Assembly (NCBI GenBank): GCA_965178125.1
Contig: CBCXTV010000016.1
Location: 1-31,360, forward strand
Source: Bilabrum cf. latius
Lineage: Eukaryota; Bigyra: Bicosoecida; Bigyra; Bicosoecida
Length of the DNA: 31,360 nucleotides
Direction of reading: 5' to 3'
Shown here: one piece after another, positions 1 to 8,416 of the stretch
Position numbering within the stretch: the stretch's first letter is position 1
Layout: every line of letters begins with the position of its first letter
The notes under the pieces: generated by a model
The model's database searches: none
What the model was told of the DNA's origin: nothing
What the model saw: only the letters and a program-made list of their open reading frames with translations
Made by a program: the position numbers and the translations under genes

Positions 1-1
1 A

Positions 2-1069
2 ACGACCGTCTTCCTCAATTTCGACGAGAGTTCGTGCCGCCTGTGGACACCGCCGAAGCCAGGTTTACTGAGTGCCCGAACACACCTCGAAGTCAGGCGC
101 GGCCGCGTGCCGCGACAGGTGGCATCCCTCAAGAATAAGCGCACGGCTTTCTCTCTTCTCGCTTTCCTTGCAGACAATGTGGAGATACAGAAAGCATTGC
201 CGCAAATTCTCTTGGTGAATTCGCACACCATTTCCGCCGCTGATACGACGTGGCTCCGCGAACAAACACGGAATTCAGGAGTTACTGTAGAGCGGCGGAA
301 AACCGCGTGGTTGAAAGGCCCAGAACTCGGTCGCGTTCTGCGACTCGCAGGCCGCGCGTTAGAGCCATGGAAGGCGTCGCACAAATTCATTCTCGCACTC
401 GATGCCTGCCCGACGCATTGGACAGCGAGCGTCGCACGCGCAGCCGCGGAGAGCGATATCAGAATTGTGTTCGTGCCACCATGCACGACGTCCTTCCTGC
501 AACCACTGGATGTGCACGTCTTTCACCATTTGAAACGCGCTGCGAGAAATGGTCTCGAAGAGCTGTACATAAAACAGCCAGTGGGGCCAATTCCGAGCAG
601 AGATGTCGTGCGCATGTGGGCCAAAGCCACGCGGGAAGTTTTGCAGGCGCGGTGCTGGAAATTCGCGTTTCTCTCTTGTGGCTTCGGGCAAGGTCAGGAG
701 CACCTCGGCACCCGATGCAGAGCTCGCACCGGCCTGGAAGCACCCCCAACTGTAGGACACGAGCTCCCATCGCTGGAGGAGCTCCAACTTTGTACAACAG
801 CACGGGCACGGTTGCCGCTCGGGTGGTGGTTCCATTTGCCCGTGCGCGCGGAACGCGAAAATGCCCTTCCGGCAGCTTTTTCAGCTCTAGCGCGTCCCGA
901 GACCGCAGCGCCAGAACTCGCCGCCCCAGACGGGGCCGCGGGCGACGCAAGCGCCTTTCGCTCGGAAGCGCCGACATGTCCGAGCGCAGCGAGGCCGCAA
1001 GCGACGACGAGCGCGCCATCGAGGCTGCCGAGAGCGCGCCGGCTCTGGCCGGCGACGCGAAGGCCGTAG
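2..1069 (+). CDS. pogo/Fot-like DDE transposase, 5'-truncated by window (copy 1)
   Basis: This is the C-terminal 355 codons of the transposase described in full at 26515-28500. The window opens just before the first catalytic aspartate (NFDES), so all three catalytic Asp residues are present: NFDES, LDACPTHW and FLQPLD. The protein is identical to the matching part of copy 3 as far as I compared it. It ends in an Ala/Pro/Arg-rich tail whose last 94 bases overlap the coiled-coil ORF at 976-1410 in another frame. Confidence 0.8.
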   Translation, partial: TTVFLNFDESSCRLWTPPKPGLLSARTHLEVRRGRVPRQVASLKNKRTAFSLLAFLADNVEIQKALPQILLVNSHTISAADTTWLREQTRNSGVTVERRKTAWLKGPELGRVLRLAGRALEPWKASHKFILALDACPTHWTASVARAAAESDIRIVFVPPCTTSFLQPLDVHVFHHLKRAARNGLEELYIKQPVGPIPSRDVVRMWAKATREVLQARCWKFAFLSCGFGQGQEHLGTRCRARTGLEAPPTVGHELPSLEELQLCTTARARLPLGWWFHLPVRAERENALPAAFSALARPETAAPELAAPDGAAGDASAFRSEAPTCPSAARPQATTSAPSRLPRARRLWPATRRP

Positions 1070-1410
1070 CAGAAGAAAGGCAGCTTGACGACGCAGTCGC
1101 TGCGACAACGGCCGCTCCCGGAGGCGCGCCGCCGAAGCCGCTCTCGACGAAAATCGACGAGCTGCGGGCGAAACAGGCGGCAATGACAGCCGAGCGAAAG
1201 CGGGTGACAAAAGACCTCCGCAACCACGAAAAGCGACGTCGCCGTTTGAAAGCAAACGCACGTCGTCTGAGCAACGACGACCTCGCCGAGGTCATGCTCA
1301 TGCGCGAGGCAAGTCGCCCGGACGCCGAGAGCGAAAAGGCCGGCGACGCAGCGTCGTCATCCGCCTCCGCGAAAAAGCCGAAAAAGAAGTCGTCCGCGAA
1401 GGAGGCGTGA
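976..1410 (+). CDS. 144-aa coiled-coil, Lys-rich protein overlapping transposase 3' end (copy 1)
   Basis: The ORF starts at ATG 976, inside the last 94 bases of the transposase and in another reading frame, and runs 341 bases past the transposase stop. It has an acidic Ala/Glu-rich N-terminus (1-50), a charged helical region likely to form a coiled coil (about 58-111, with ELRAKQAAM, KRVTKDLRNHEKRRRRLK and SNDDLAEVMLMRE), and a Ser/Ala tail with a nuclear-localisation-like KKPKKK cluster at 133-138. The composition beyond the transposase stop looks like real protein rather than chance reading. It could be a separate overlapping gene, or the natural C-terminus of the transposase reached by frameshifting or splicing. 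I do not know a function. The frame is open well upstream (to about 250), but that part is a shadow of the transposase. Confidence 0.5.
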   Translation: MSERSEAASDDERAIEAAESAPALAGDAKAVAEERQLDDAVAATTAAPGGAPPKPLSTKIDELRAKQAAMTAERKRVTKDLRNHEKRRRRLKANARRLSNDDLAEVMLMREASRPDAESEKAGDAASSSASAKKPKKKSSAKEA

Positions 1411-2047
1411 AGGCGCGCCACGCAAGCATCATATGACGACATAGTTCATGGAAGTGTTGTGGTTTGACAGGTGAATCGGAAGCATGCTATCCCGTGTGAA
1501 TTTGGGTTCATTGCGCATCATGACATGGATGACTCTCAGGCGAAAGAATTGCGGCGAAAGAGACGCGCTACTGCATGAAGACCACCGGCTGACAAAAGGA
1601 GACCAGCAGACGCACCAGAGCGACACGAGAAACAAAATCGGCGAAGAGTGAAACGTCCATAAACCAGGGAGAGGAGAGAAAAACAGGCCACATCAGCCAG
1701 AATCGGAAGAAATTGGCCAGAACCGACCGAAGTCCATAAGACATCGCATTCGTAGATCTGCATCCCCCAAAATCGTTGCAAACCACCCCTTCCCGCCGAC
1801 ATCGGACCAGATTTGACGAAAAACGTGCGAAAATGCATAGGAGGAGAGGGGGAATGTGGGGCGGGAATGGACGGAAATCGCGAAAATCCCCAAAAAAACC
1901 AGGAACATCGGCCCAGATGAGGTCAAAACTGTGCAAATTACCACAAAAATGCCCCCCCCAAATCCAGAGAAATCGCGAAAATCTTAGAAAAAATGGGAAA
2001 ATTGGGCTAAATTCTGTGGAACAATTGCCCAAAACGAGGCGAAATGT
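1411..2047. other. A/G-rich spacer downstream of the transposase (copy 1)
   Basis: No credible gene is seen. From about 1790 to 2040 the plus strand is rich in runs of A with CCCC and GGGG words, for example repeated TCGCGAAAAT. Short ORFs here (such as 1776-2072 plus and several on the minus strand) are broken by single-base homopolymer differences in another copy and look like chance readings. The matching stretches are 15124-15759 and 28842-29477. Confidence 0.5.
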
Positions 2048-2082
2048 GGCCGAAGCGTGGAAATCTCCCTAGCGCTTCGGCC
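2048..2082. repeat. 10-bp perfect inverted repeat (stem-loop), copy 1
   Basis: The left arm GGCCGAAGCG (2048-2057) and right arm CGCTTCGGCC (2073-2082) are perfect complements around a 15-nt loop. The CGAAGCG core recurs several times in the next 130 bp, so this belongs to an iteron-like cluster lying about 950 bp upstream of the Rep start. Confidence 0.85.
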
Positions 2083-2113
2083 CTAAATGGTCCAAACCTA
2101 GTGTAAAATGAAG

Positions 2114-2204
2114 AAAAAAAGGGGGCCGAAGCGCCGAAGCGCTGGAAAGCGCTTTAAATATTTAAAAGCCTTTCCCAGCGCTTCTGCTTCGCCCCCCCTT
2201 TTTT
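2114..2204. repeat. ~90-bp imperfect palindrome with AT-rich centre; candidate origin or Rep-binding region (copy 1)
   Basis: Two arms of about 41 bases pair with few mismatches around the self-complementary centre AAATATTT at 2156-2163. The left arm holds GAAGCG at 2128-2133 and 2136-2141. The right arm holds CGCTTC at 2179-2184 and TGCTTCG at 2185-2191. The outer ends are an A-run and a T-run. A large palindrome carrying repeated short words near a Rep gene is what an initiator-dependent origin often looks like, but a termination or chromatin role is equally open. I did not recognise a CRESS-type nonanucleotide. Confidence 0.55.
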
Positions 2205-2641
2205 AAGGGAAAATTGACCTCCAGAAAAGCAGAGGCCCAAACCAGGCAAAACCGAAAAGAAATGCCTCCAAAAAACGTGCGCGAGAAGCACGCATCGGAA
2301 AAAACAACCACTGAAAACAAGTGCCGGCCATACAATCATTAAGGGGTCCCCGTGTTGTGGATGTGGGCGCTTGCATCGTGATGGGAGAATATCGTGGGAG
2401 CGTTTGTAGTCTGTTAAGGTGTTTGCGGGAAGGAAACGAGGTCGAAAAGGAGACCTAGGTATAGGGAAGCAGGGACCCAGGGGAAAGCATGCCATGTGTC
2501 GGAAAGTGGATGAAAGAGCGTGTGACGGGCACGTGGAATCGACTTGGATCCGGCAGTGGGAATCACTCGTTCTATGTCGGGAGACGTGAGGTTCCGGTGC
2601 ACATCGTTGGAAAAGGCGAGGGCGTGAGGTGAGGGTAGAGG

Positions 2642-2693
2642 TATAAAGAAAATCCTGGTGAGGCCGTTTGAGTCTGCGCTTCGAGGAGAAGCG
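2642..2693 (+). promoter_or_regulatory. TATAAAG box-like word and CGCTTC/GAAGCG hairpin upstream of rep (copy 1)
   Basis: TATAAAG lies at 2642-2648. The short inverted repeat CGCTTC-GAGGA-GAAGCG (2677-2693) repeats the word found in the palindrome cluster. The rest of 2205-3032 shows no gene. The position about 350 bp before the Rep start fits a promoter or a Rep autoregulation site, but this rests on sequence words only. Confidence 0.3.
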
Positions 2694-3032
2694 AAAGGCA
2701 TTTGAGGGAATTTCGGACGCGAGGTGTTCTGAATGGTTGCACGTGTGGGCCGGTGTTTCCTTTTTCGGCATGTCCTTTTTGTCGTGTGTTCCATTGACAT
2801 CACGGGGTGCATACGGTAGCCTTGCGTCGCTTCACACCGCAGGAATCTGTGGAGTTCCCGGTGTCAATGCTCTCCATGTTCCCCTCAGCATGGTCACATT
2901 CGACATGGGGTCCTCTGCACAGTCCATGTGCGAGCACTCGGCGTCATGCTCTGAATCATCGTCGCTTCGTTTGCATTTTTTTTCTGTCGGAGTTGCCCAA
3001 GTGCCGAGCGGATTGTGACGCTTCGGAGTGCG

Positions 3033-4701
3033 ATGTCGTCCTCGACTGGGCAAGCTGTGGAGCATCCGACGAAGCGCCGTCGCTTTTCCGTGAAGCGACC
3101 GCCCGCGGTGGCGTCAGCGCGTGTGCCCGTGCACGAGCCGGTCTTGCCTGAGTCTCAGGCGAGCTCCGCCGCTCCGTCTGTGCACCCATCTCCGTCTGCC
3201 GCCCAAGCCGCAGGCAGTGCTGACGGTGCGCGCCGACGCGACATTGCCCTCGGGGCTGTCGCAGATCAATCCGCGAGCAGCTCTCTGGATCACGCTGCGT
3301 ACACAAAGTTGTGGCTACGCCTGTCGCGATGGGTCGTGTCGAGTGGGACGGCGGCGGAGAAGACTGTATGGGCGACCCACGGTTTACGCCGCGAGCCCGG
3401 CAGTGTCCTGCGCGATGACCAGTGCGCGCTGCTGCGCCGTTTTCTGGATAGTCGGTCCGATCTTCCGGAATGTGTGCAGCAGGTTGGCGCGTGTCTCATC
3501 CGCGGCCACCGGTCTGGCTCCCAAGGCGTCCAAGGCGGTGCTTCTGAGAGCCGTCCCGCGACGCGTTTGTTTTTGTTGAATGGGCCATGGGGGCTTGTGC
3601 CTTCCTTGATTTTTCAACCAGGCAACCCGGCAGTGGACGTCGACACGGTTGCGATGTCTGTGTCGTTATCGGCGTGGTTTACTGCGCTGCGTGTTGCCTT
3701 TCTTGCGTGGCTCATGCCCTTTGTGGAGCACTGGCGTGTTGTACAGTATGTGTGGTGCGCGGAAGTGTCGCCGACGACCATTCGTGCTCCCCACTCGCAA
3801 GCCCGTGTTCATTTTCACATTGCATTGCGTGCGCCCTCGGCGGTGTTAGAGTACTTCACGGGGTGTATGTTTCAAAGAATATCCTCGCCCGTTGTGTCTT
3901 TGTGCGTCGCCGAACGTGTGCGTGGTGCTGCACGCGGTTTTCAAGGGTTTTTTTTACGTGCAGGCGCCGAAGTTTGGTCGCGTAGACGGCGGTGGAAGTG
4001 TCGAGATGTTTCATGACTATCTCGTTCAAGCCGACTGGATTATACAGTTACTCCAGTCCGGCAAAATTTCCGTTGGTACTGCGCGTCGGCTGTCTGTGCG
4101 CGTAGTGCGAAATCTCCCAAACATGCTTCGAACCTTGGCGGCTTATGAATCGGCCACATCCGAGGCGAGTTTGGAAGCGCACGTACAGGCTGTCCAAGCA
4201 GAGTTGCGAGGAGGGATGTGCCCCTTTCGAGAGATAGACGTCGTCTCCGAGTGGTTAGCGGAGTTCAACCGTCTTGCATCCCGCTATCGCTTTTTAATTT
4301 TGGACGGCCCCTCCTGCGTCGGAAAGACGCAGTATGCATGCTCTTTGGCCCATACCGGCCATGTCTTTTTCTGTGATTGCCAACAAGCAACACAGCCCGA
4401 TCTTCGGTGTTTTCGACCGCTGCATGATGAGGTGATTGTGATGGATGAGGCTTCGGCATCCTTAGTCATCCACAACAAACGCCTCTTTCAGGCGCCTGCG
4501 GAGTGGGTGTCCTTGTCCCACACGGCGACGAATATGTACAGTTATCGCCAGTGGGTTCACCGCGCGAAGATTGTTGTTTGTTGCAACGATTGGAACGCGG
4601 GTTTAAATGTTTTGTCAGCGTCGGAGAGAGAGTGGATCCAGGACAACAGCCGGTATTATTATGCCGGTGAAGCGCTGTGGGTCCCGCGTACCGCGCTGTA
4701 A
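3033..4701 (+). pseudogene. Rep-like HUH/SF3-helicase gene, frameshifted copy 1
   Basis: This is the same gene as the intact 16809-18476. An eighth T in the run at 3948-3955 (copy 2 has seven) shifts the frame just before the putative catalytic tyrosine, splitting the gene into an N-terminal part with the HxH motif and a C-terminal part with the helicase motifs. All motifs are otherwise present. This copy also lacks the 65-bp segment carrying the 28-nt upstream motif. The frameshift could be a homopolymer sequencing error or real decay. Confidence 0.75.
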
Positions 4702-5148
4702 TTTTCTCTTGTGATTGAATCTATATTTCGAAAGCGCGTTTCTTGGCAGGGAGAGGAACGCGTTTGCTGTGCGTCGGAGGTGCGTGTCCTGCAGACATTG
4801 TGGAGGGGAGTGTCGTCTTTGTATTTTTCGGTCGCCACATGCGGGCAGTATTCTGGGCCTAAATTCGTGTCCGAAACGTGGACGCGTTTTGCGATTTTCC
4901 CTGTGGGTCTCTGCCTCGTCATGGTTAACGAGGGGCGTGTTAGGCCGTCTGCCTGATCCGTGTCGGTTTCCTGCGGTCTACGTCCGTGAGAGGAGAGCGT
5001 GCAAAATTGTTGCTTGGCGGCCGCTGTGCGGACATGCGGTTTCCATGTCATGGTGTGTCCTGCAGTGAGCGGGCATCTGTGTAGACGTGCGGTCTGTGCA
5101 TCATCTTGTCGCGGATGTGACGGCGGGAAAAATATTTTCTTCAATGTC

Positions 5149-5149
<1 letters not shown>

Positions 5150-5221
<72 letters not shown>
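5150..5221. repeat. 72-nt poly-T tract (copy 1)
   Basis: There are 72 consecutive T bases ending directly at the 28-nt motif; the same site in copy 2 (18925-18934) has 10. It could be a true homopolymer expansion or a long-read artefact. A long Lys-rich minus-strand ORF through it is meaningless. Confidence 0.9.
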
Positions 5222-5248
5222 CCCGTGCGCCCATGGTGGACTGCCGGT
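5222..5248 (+). promoter_or_regulatory. 28-nt upstream motif M2 (copy 1)
   Basis: This member reads CCCGTGCGCCC-ATGGTGGA-CTGCCGGT. It is preceded directly by the poly-T tract and lies 134 bases before the ORF at 5382. It is the least typical member, with GGA in place of GAG before CTGCCGG. Confidence 0.6.
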
Positions 5249-5381
5249 CATTGATTTCGGGTTGTCATGACGATTTGTCGCTTGGCCATCTCACTTTCCC
5301 ATGATATTTCGTCACTAATTTCAGACCTTCCTAGATGATTTCGAGTCGTGCATTCTTGTCGGGCGGCGAAACGGCGAGGTC

Positions 5382-5603
5382 ATGATTGCGCCAGTTGGCT
5401 TTTCGGACCCTGTCCCGTCTACCGGGCCCGTTTTAAATTGGCCGGCTTTTTTGGCGCGGTCCCGTCCGACTCGGCAACAGGTGTGCCACACAGCCCGTCA
5501 AGGTAACTCCGCGAGAGGTACGCGGGAAGGCCCGCCACGGCCGCATCTCTGCGGACGCCCGCGTCGCAAGCGAAAGGTAGCTTCTCCTCCGCTCAGATTT
5601 TGA
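5382..5603 (+). CDS. 73-aa basic small ORF with NLS-like tail (copy 1)
   Basis: An ATG-initiated reading of 73 residues, Pro/Arg rich, ending in the nuclear-localisation-like cluster RRKRKV near the C-terminus (about 62-67). It follows motif M2 by 134 bases, which is the main reason to consider it. I recognise no family. It could be the first exon of a longer gene, because several frames downstream stay open for short stretches, or chance. Confidence 0.3.
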   Translation: MIAPVGFSDPVPSTGPVLNWPAFLARSRPTRQQVCHTARQGNSARGTREGPPRPHLCGRPRRKRKVASPPLRF

Positions 5604-5847
5604 AGTTAAGGAACCTGTAGAAAGGCACCAGGACGCGGTCGACGTCGTCATCGTCAAACCGCAGCTCACCATGCACGACGTCTTGTAAGACGTCGCGTTC
5701 CACCTGCGTACGCACACGGCTGGCTGGCCCGACCCCCGCCCGCCCTCCGTCGCCTGCCTCCTCGTTATTGGGGTTTTTTGTTTTGCAAATACGACGTGAA
5801 GAAGGGGTCCGGACCTGGTCCTCTTGTGAAAAACCCAACTGGCGCAT
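5593..5847 (-). CDS. 84-aa minus-strand ORF, acidic C-terminus (copy 1)
   Basis: Reading leftward from ATG at 5847, the last 45 residues (about 40-84) look protein-like: VERDVLQDVVHGELRF, then DDDD and VDRVLVPFYRFLNFKI. Charge and hydrophobic residues are well mixed. It would be the only minus-strand gene in the unit. A stop lies just upstream in frame, so any longer protein would need splicing. No family is recognised. It overlaps the end of the small plus-strand ORF by 11 bases, and at most one of the two may be real. Confidence 0.25.
   Translation of the reverse strand: MRQLGFSQEDQVRTPSSRRICKTKNPNNEEAGDGGRAGVGPASRVRTQVERDVLQDVVHGELRFDDDDVDRVLVPFYRFLNFKI
5676..5695. repeat. 20-bp near-perfect palindrome (copy 1)
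   Basis: CGACGTCTT and AAGACGTCG are perfect complements around a 2-base centre. It lies inside the minus-strand ORF, so it could be chance in coding sequence or a protein-binding site. Confidence 0.6.
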
Positions 5848-6040
5848 CCATCACCGTGTGTGTGTAAGGTAAGGTAAACTGCCGCATGCATTGCTCCGTA
5901 GGCTGATAGAAAATGACGTGTCCATGACAGAATTTTGTTCCAAGTCGCACGAACCGAAAAATCCCCCATTTCCCTGGAAACCCTGCTTCTGGACGCGTGT
6001 TCGAATATAGATTGTCTTTTTCTCTCTACGGTCGGGAAGA
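5848..6040. other. Intergenic stretch without a recognised gene (copy 1)
   Basis: It contains a short GTGTGTGT run followed by a triple GTAAG/GTAAA-like repeat near 5866-5878, and nothing else I can support. Confidence 0.4.
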
Positions 6041-6160
6041 CGGGCGGGCGGGTGAGCGGCCGGGCGGGCGCGCGCGCGGACCGGTGGGCAGGCGGGCGGG
6101 TTAGTGGGCGTCCGGATGGGCGGTGAGGCTAGCGCGCGGCCGGGTGGGCCCGCGGGTGTG
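6041..6160 (+). repeat. G-rich GGGC-type simple repeat block 1 (copy 1)
   Basis: About 120 bp of degenerate GGGCGGGC/GGGCGCGC tetranucleotide-like repeats with all the G runs on the plus strand. The spacing of G runs allows G-quadruplexes. The following 6161-6600 shows no gene. Confidence 0.8.
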
Positions 6161-6681
6161 CAAGCGTGAAGGAGTAGATCGCGAGAGAGACTAGCGATTT
6201 GTTTTGGTATGGATCGCCAAGGGAAACACTGCCAACATTGCTCCGAATGGACCTAAATCGCGGAGAGGTTGTTTTCATTGCTGACGCATGTTGCTCATTT
6301 TTTGCGGGAATCACGGTCCTGGACAATGAGTTTTGATTGCCGAAATCGGGCCGGATTTGGTCCATAGATCGCGACACTTCTGGCTAATGGAGTCAAAGTG
6401 GACAAAGCTTCGATAAAATTCGTGAGAATCTCTGGGAATTTCTCTGACGCATGTGGCCAAATGCAGCACACTCTTCCCGGTCCGCAAAGGTGTGGCGCAG
6501 TCTACACGTAGAACGTTCTTGTGCGTTCGGTTGCTCGGTGCTTTTCCGCACCCGTGTAGTGCAGTTTGTCTGCTGGCGCCGTCTGTTATTCTGCAGGAAA
6601 GTCGCGTGTGGCTGGGGCACTGTGTAGAGTGCCCCCCCCGGAGGTGTGCTGGTCGGCGGTCCGCGCCGCGGGCCTATTTCA

Positions 6682-6780
6682 GCGGCCGGAAAACGGCCGC
6701 AAAAAATAGAGGAAAAAAAGGGGACCCAACAGTCGGGTCCCCCATTTTTGCCCCCGGTTTTGGTGCCGTTTTCCGGCCGC
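6682..6780. repeat. 99-bp foldback palindrome with nested hairpins (copy 1)
   Basis: The outer arms GCGGCCGGAAAACGGC (6682-6697) and GCCGTTTTCCGGCCGC (6765-6780) are perfect 16-bp complements. A nested inner hairpin pairs GGGGACCC (6720-6727) with GGGTCCCC (6735-6742). An A-run (GCAAAAAAT) faces a T-run (ATTTTTGC) between them. It abuts direct repeat R2. A related foldback sits inside the transposase gene, which suggests a small mobile or foldback element family. Confidence 0.85.
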
Positions 6781-7180
6781 GAAATGGTGGCCGTATTCTG
6801 GGCCCAATTTCGCGTCCGCCAGGTGGACGCGTTTTGCGGTCCTCCCTGTGGGTCTGTGCCTCGTCATGGTAAACGAGGGGCGTCTGAGGCAGTCTGCGTT
6901 ATCCGTGTCGGTGCCCTGTGGCACAAGTCCGTCACAGGAGAGCGCGCCAAATTGTTGTCTAGCACCCGCCGTGCTGGCGTGCGGTTTTGCGGTCCTGGTG
7001 TGTCCTGTAGGGTGCGGGCATTTGTGTAGACCTGTGGTCTGTGTATGACATTGTTGCGGAAGCGAGGGCGGGAAAAATATTTTTATCTCATAGTTTCTTC
7101 TCTTTTGCGTGCGCCCATGGTAAGCTGCCGGTCCTTGATATGCGATTTTCAGGACAATACGGAGATTGGCCATGTCATTG
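6774..7180 (+). repeat. Diverged direct repeat R2 (partner R1 at 4829-5290), copy 1
   Basis: This is the second member of the direct-repeat pair described at 4829. It includes motif M3 and continues into shared sequence around TTGGCCAT about 40 bases downstream. It starts with the right arm of the foldback palindrome, which R1 lacks in recognisable form. Confidence 0.8.
7107..7132 (+). promoter_or_regulatory. 28-nt upstream motif M3 (copy 1)
   Basis: GCGTGCGCCC-ATGGTAAG-CTGCCGGT, preceded by the T-rich TTCTTCTCTTTT and 217 bases before the ATG of the gene at 7349. Confidence 0.65.
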
Positions 7181-7348
7181 TCCCATGTCTGCGTGGAACA
7201 GCATGAGCGTATCATGGCATTGTTTTCTCGCATGCATCTTTTCCAAGTGATCATTCATTCCTCTCCGAAATGTTGGTGCTCGCATTCAGACGTCGTTTGA
7301 TTGCGTCTTTTTGTCGCCCCATCCCGAGTTTCCTCTTCATCCGTGGGT

Positions 7349-7798
7349 ATGGCGTGGTATGGAAGTGCTTCGCCCATTTCTCCGGCTGATGAAGCGGAAG
7401 AGGTGGTGGACATGCCGGCGTCCTCAAGCGCTGCTGGCGAAAAGGTGAGCGACCCGTCCGCATGGGTGCGCTCATATATGCGCTCGTGTGAAGCGCAGTA
7501 CAGGAGATGGGTGCAGTCGCTCCACGACTCGAGGGACGAGGGCGTGAAATATCAGTGGTGGACAGACGCTGAGTTTCGCAAAGCCGGCGTACCGCCGCGG
7601 TTGCCGTGTGAGAGCCCTGCCTTCGGGACGGAGAAAGGGTTGCCATGGATTGTTTTCCATAAGCACCCTGATCTGGTGCCCATCGGCCACGCCGAGTGGC
7701 AAGAATTCAATCGGCGCATTCGGTGGCTCGGATGTACGCCGACCCAGGGCGTCGAACTCCGACGTCGTGCTCGCGAAGTCGGTGTCAAATGGCCGTAA
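7349..7798 (+). CDS. 149-aa Trp-rich protein of unknown function (copy 1)
   Basis: I chose ATG 7349 as the first ATG of the frame; the frame stays open to about 7301 without one. Residues 1-35 are Ser/Ala/Glu-rich and probably disordered. The rest is compact, basic and rich in Trp (AWVRSYM, RRWVQSL, YQWWTDAEF, LPWIVFHKHPDLVPIG, EWQEFNRRIRWLG), ending in VKWP. I see no catalytic motif and do not recognise the family. It follows motif M3, and its stop overlaps the start of the Cys-rich ORF by 10 bases (ATGGCCGTAA). Copy 2 encodes what looks like the same protein, so the frame is stable. Confidence 0.55.
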   Translation: MAWYGSASPISPADEAEEVVDMPASSSAAGEKVSDPSAWVRSYMRSCEAQYRRWVQSLHDSRDEGVKYQWWTDAEFRKAGVPPRLPCESPAFGTEKGLPWIVFHKHPDLVPIGHAEWQEFNRRIRWLGCTPTQGVELRRRAREVGVKWP

Positions 7799-8142
7799 AA
7801 CGCCATGACGCCTTTGTGTTCGTGACGACCGGCATGAAACAGACAGTGCCGGGCAACGCGAACTTTGTTTTGTATAGCTTGTTTTTTCAATGTATAGTGC
7901 GTGCTTGTGTCCCGCAACAAACCTTGAGCATCCGTTGTCATTGCGGTTCGGATGGAAAGATCCGTTGCCGGAGTCTGATGATGCTTACGCAGGGCTTGTC
8001 GGACAACATGTCTGTGCAGAAGGCAATTTCATATGTTTACTCGCTCTGTCAGAATTTGGTCTTGGTGATTGTCACACGAAAAGAATTGACCGGCCGCGAC
8101 CATACCGTGTGTGTGTGTGTGAAAGTGTTATCATTTTTTTGA
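7789..8142 (+). CDS. Cys-rich ORF overlapping the Trp-rich gene (copy 1, altered C-terminus)
   Basis: It starts at an ATG overlapping the stop of the preceding gene. Relative to copy 2, a T4/T3 change and a T6/T7 change about 15 bases apart compensate each other, so only a few residues differ (VLYSL against VCIAC). A later single-base difference near 7976 moves copy 1 into another frame after RIRCRS-like sequence, giving 117 residues instead of 93 and losing the C-terminal Cys cluster. The copy 2 version at 21477-21758 is the better candidate. Confidence 0.25.
   Translation: MAVKRHDAFVFVTTGMKQTVPGNANFVLYSLFFQCIVRACVPQQTLSIRCHCGSDGKIRCRSLMMLTQGLSDNMSVQKAISYVYSLCQNLVLVIVTRKELTGRDHTVCVCVKVLSFF
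8107..8121. repeat. GT microsatellite, 7.5 repeats (copy 1)
   Basis: Fifteen bases of alternating GT; copy 2 has 25 bases at the same site. The rest of 8143-8416 carries no recognisable gene. Confidence 0.9.
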
Positions 8143-8416
8143 TCGATCCACCAATGTGGCTAGTCTCATTTCTCGGAAGCAGTCCATTCGGATTTGCATG
8201 AGTTCCGTGCACGACACTGCATTGGCTGTTTTTTTCCGTCACCTTTCGTAGCCGATCACATGCTTGTGCCATCAGGGAGTCGGACGGGCAAGTGTGTCTG
8301 CATCTGTGGCGCATGTGAAAAGAAGCGCAAAGCGCGATGGAGAATGTCATTAACAATGCCTTCCTGCATTGGTATGTGAATGTTCGAGAAAGGGACTGAT
8401 CATTGTTTTCTTTTTC

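Larger units (their letters stand above)
4829..5290 (+). repeat. Diverged direct repeat R1 (partner R2 at 6774-7180), copy 1
   Basis: This stretch downstream of rep aligns along its length with 6774-7180 in the same orientation. Shared words in order include TATTCTGGGCC, GGACGCGTTTTGCG, CTCGTCATGGT-AACGAGGGGCG, TGTGTAGAC and GCGGGAAAAATATTTT, then the 28-nt motif CGTGCGCCCATGGT. Two intergenic regions therefore share an ancestor. Small ORFs at 4711-5304 are shadows of this repeat. Confidence 0.8.

Noticed and set aside
250-975. N-terminal part of the 386-aa plus-strand ORF overlapping the transposase
   Set aside because: It is an out-of-frame shadow of the transposase catalytic domain; only the part from ATG 976 on has independent support.
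459-1442. 327-aa minus-strand ORF (and copies at 14172-15155 and 27890-28873)
   Set aside because: It is the antisense of the transposase and coiled-coil ORFs, Ser/Arg/Ala-rich, and explained by the GC-rich codon use of the plus-strand genes.
3826-3845. Possible eighth motif copy (GCGTGCGCCCTCGGCGG) inside rep
   Set aside because: Only the first half matches, CTGCCGG is missing, and the site lies in coding sequence.
5150-5234. Poly-lysine stretch in a minus-strand ORF
   Set aside because: It is the poly-T tract read antisense and is absent from copy 2.
5668-5684. 16-base match CACCATGCACGACGTC between the 5.6-kb region and the transposase gene
   Set aside because: The match does not extend on either side and the protein frames do not correspond; most likely coincidence.
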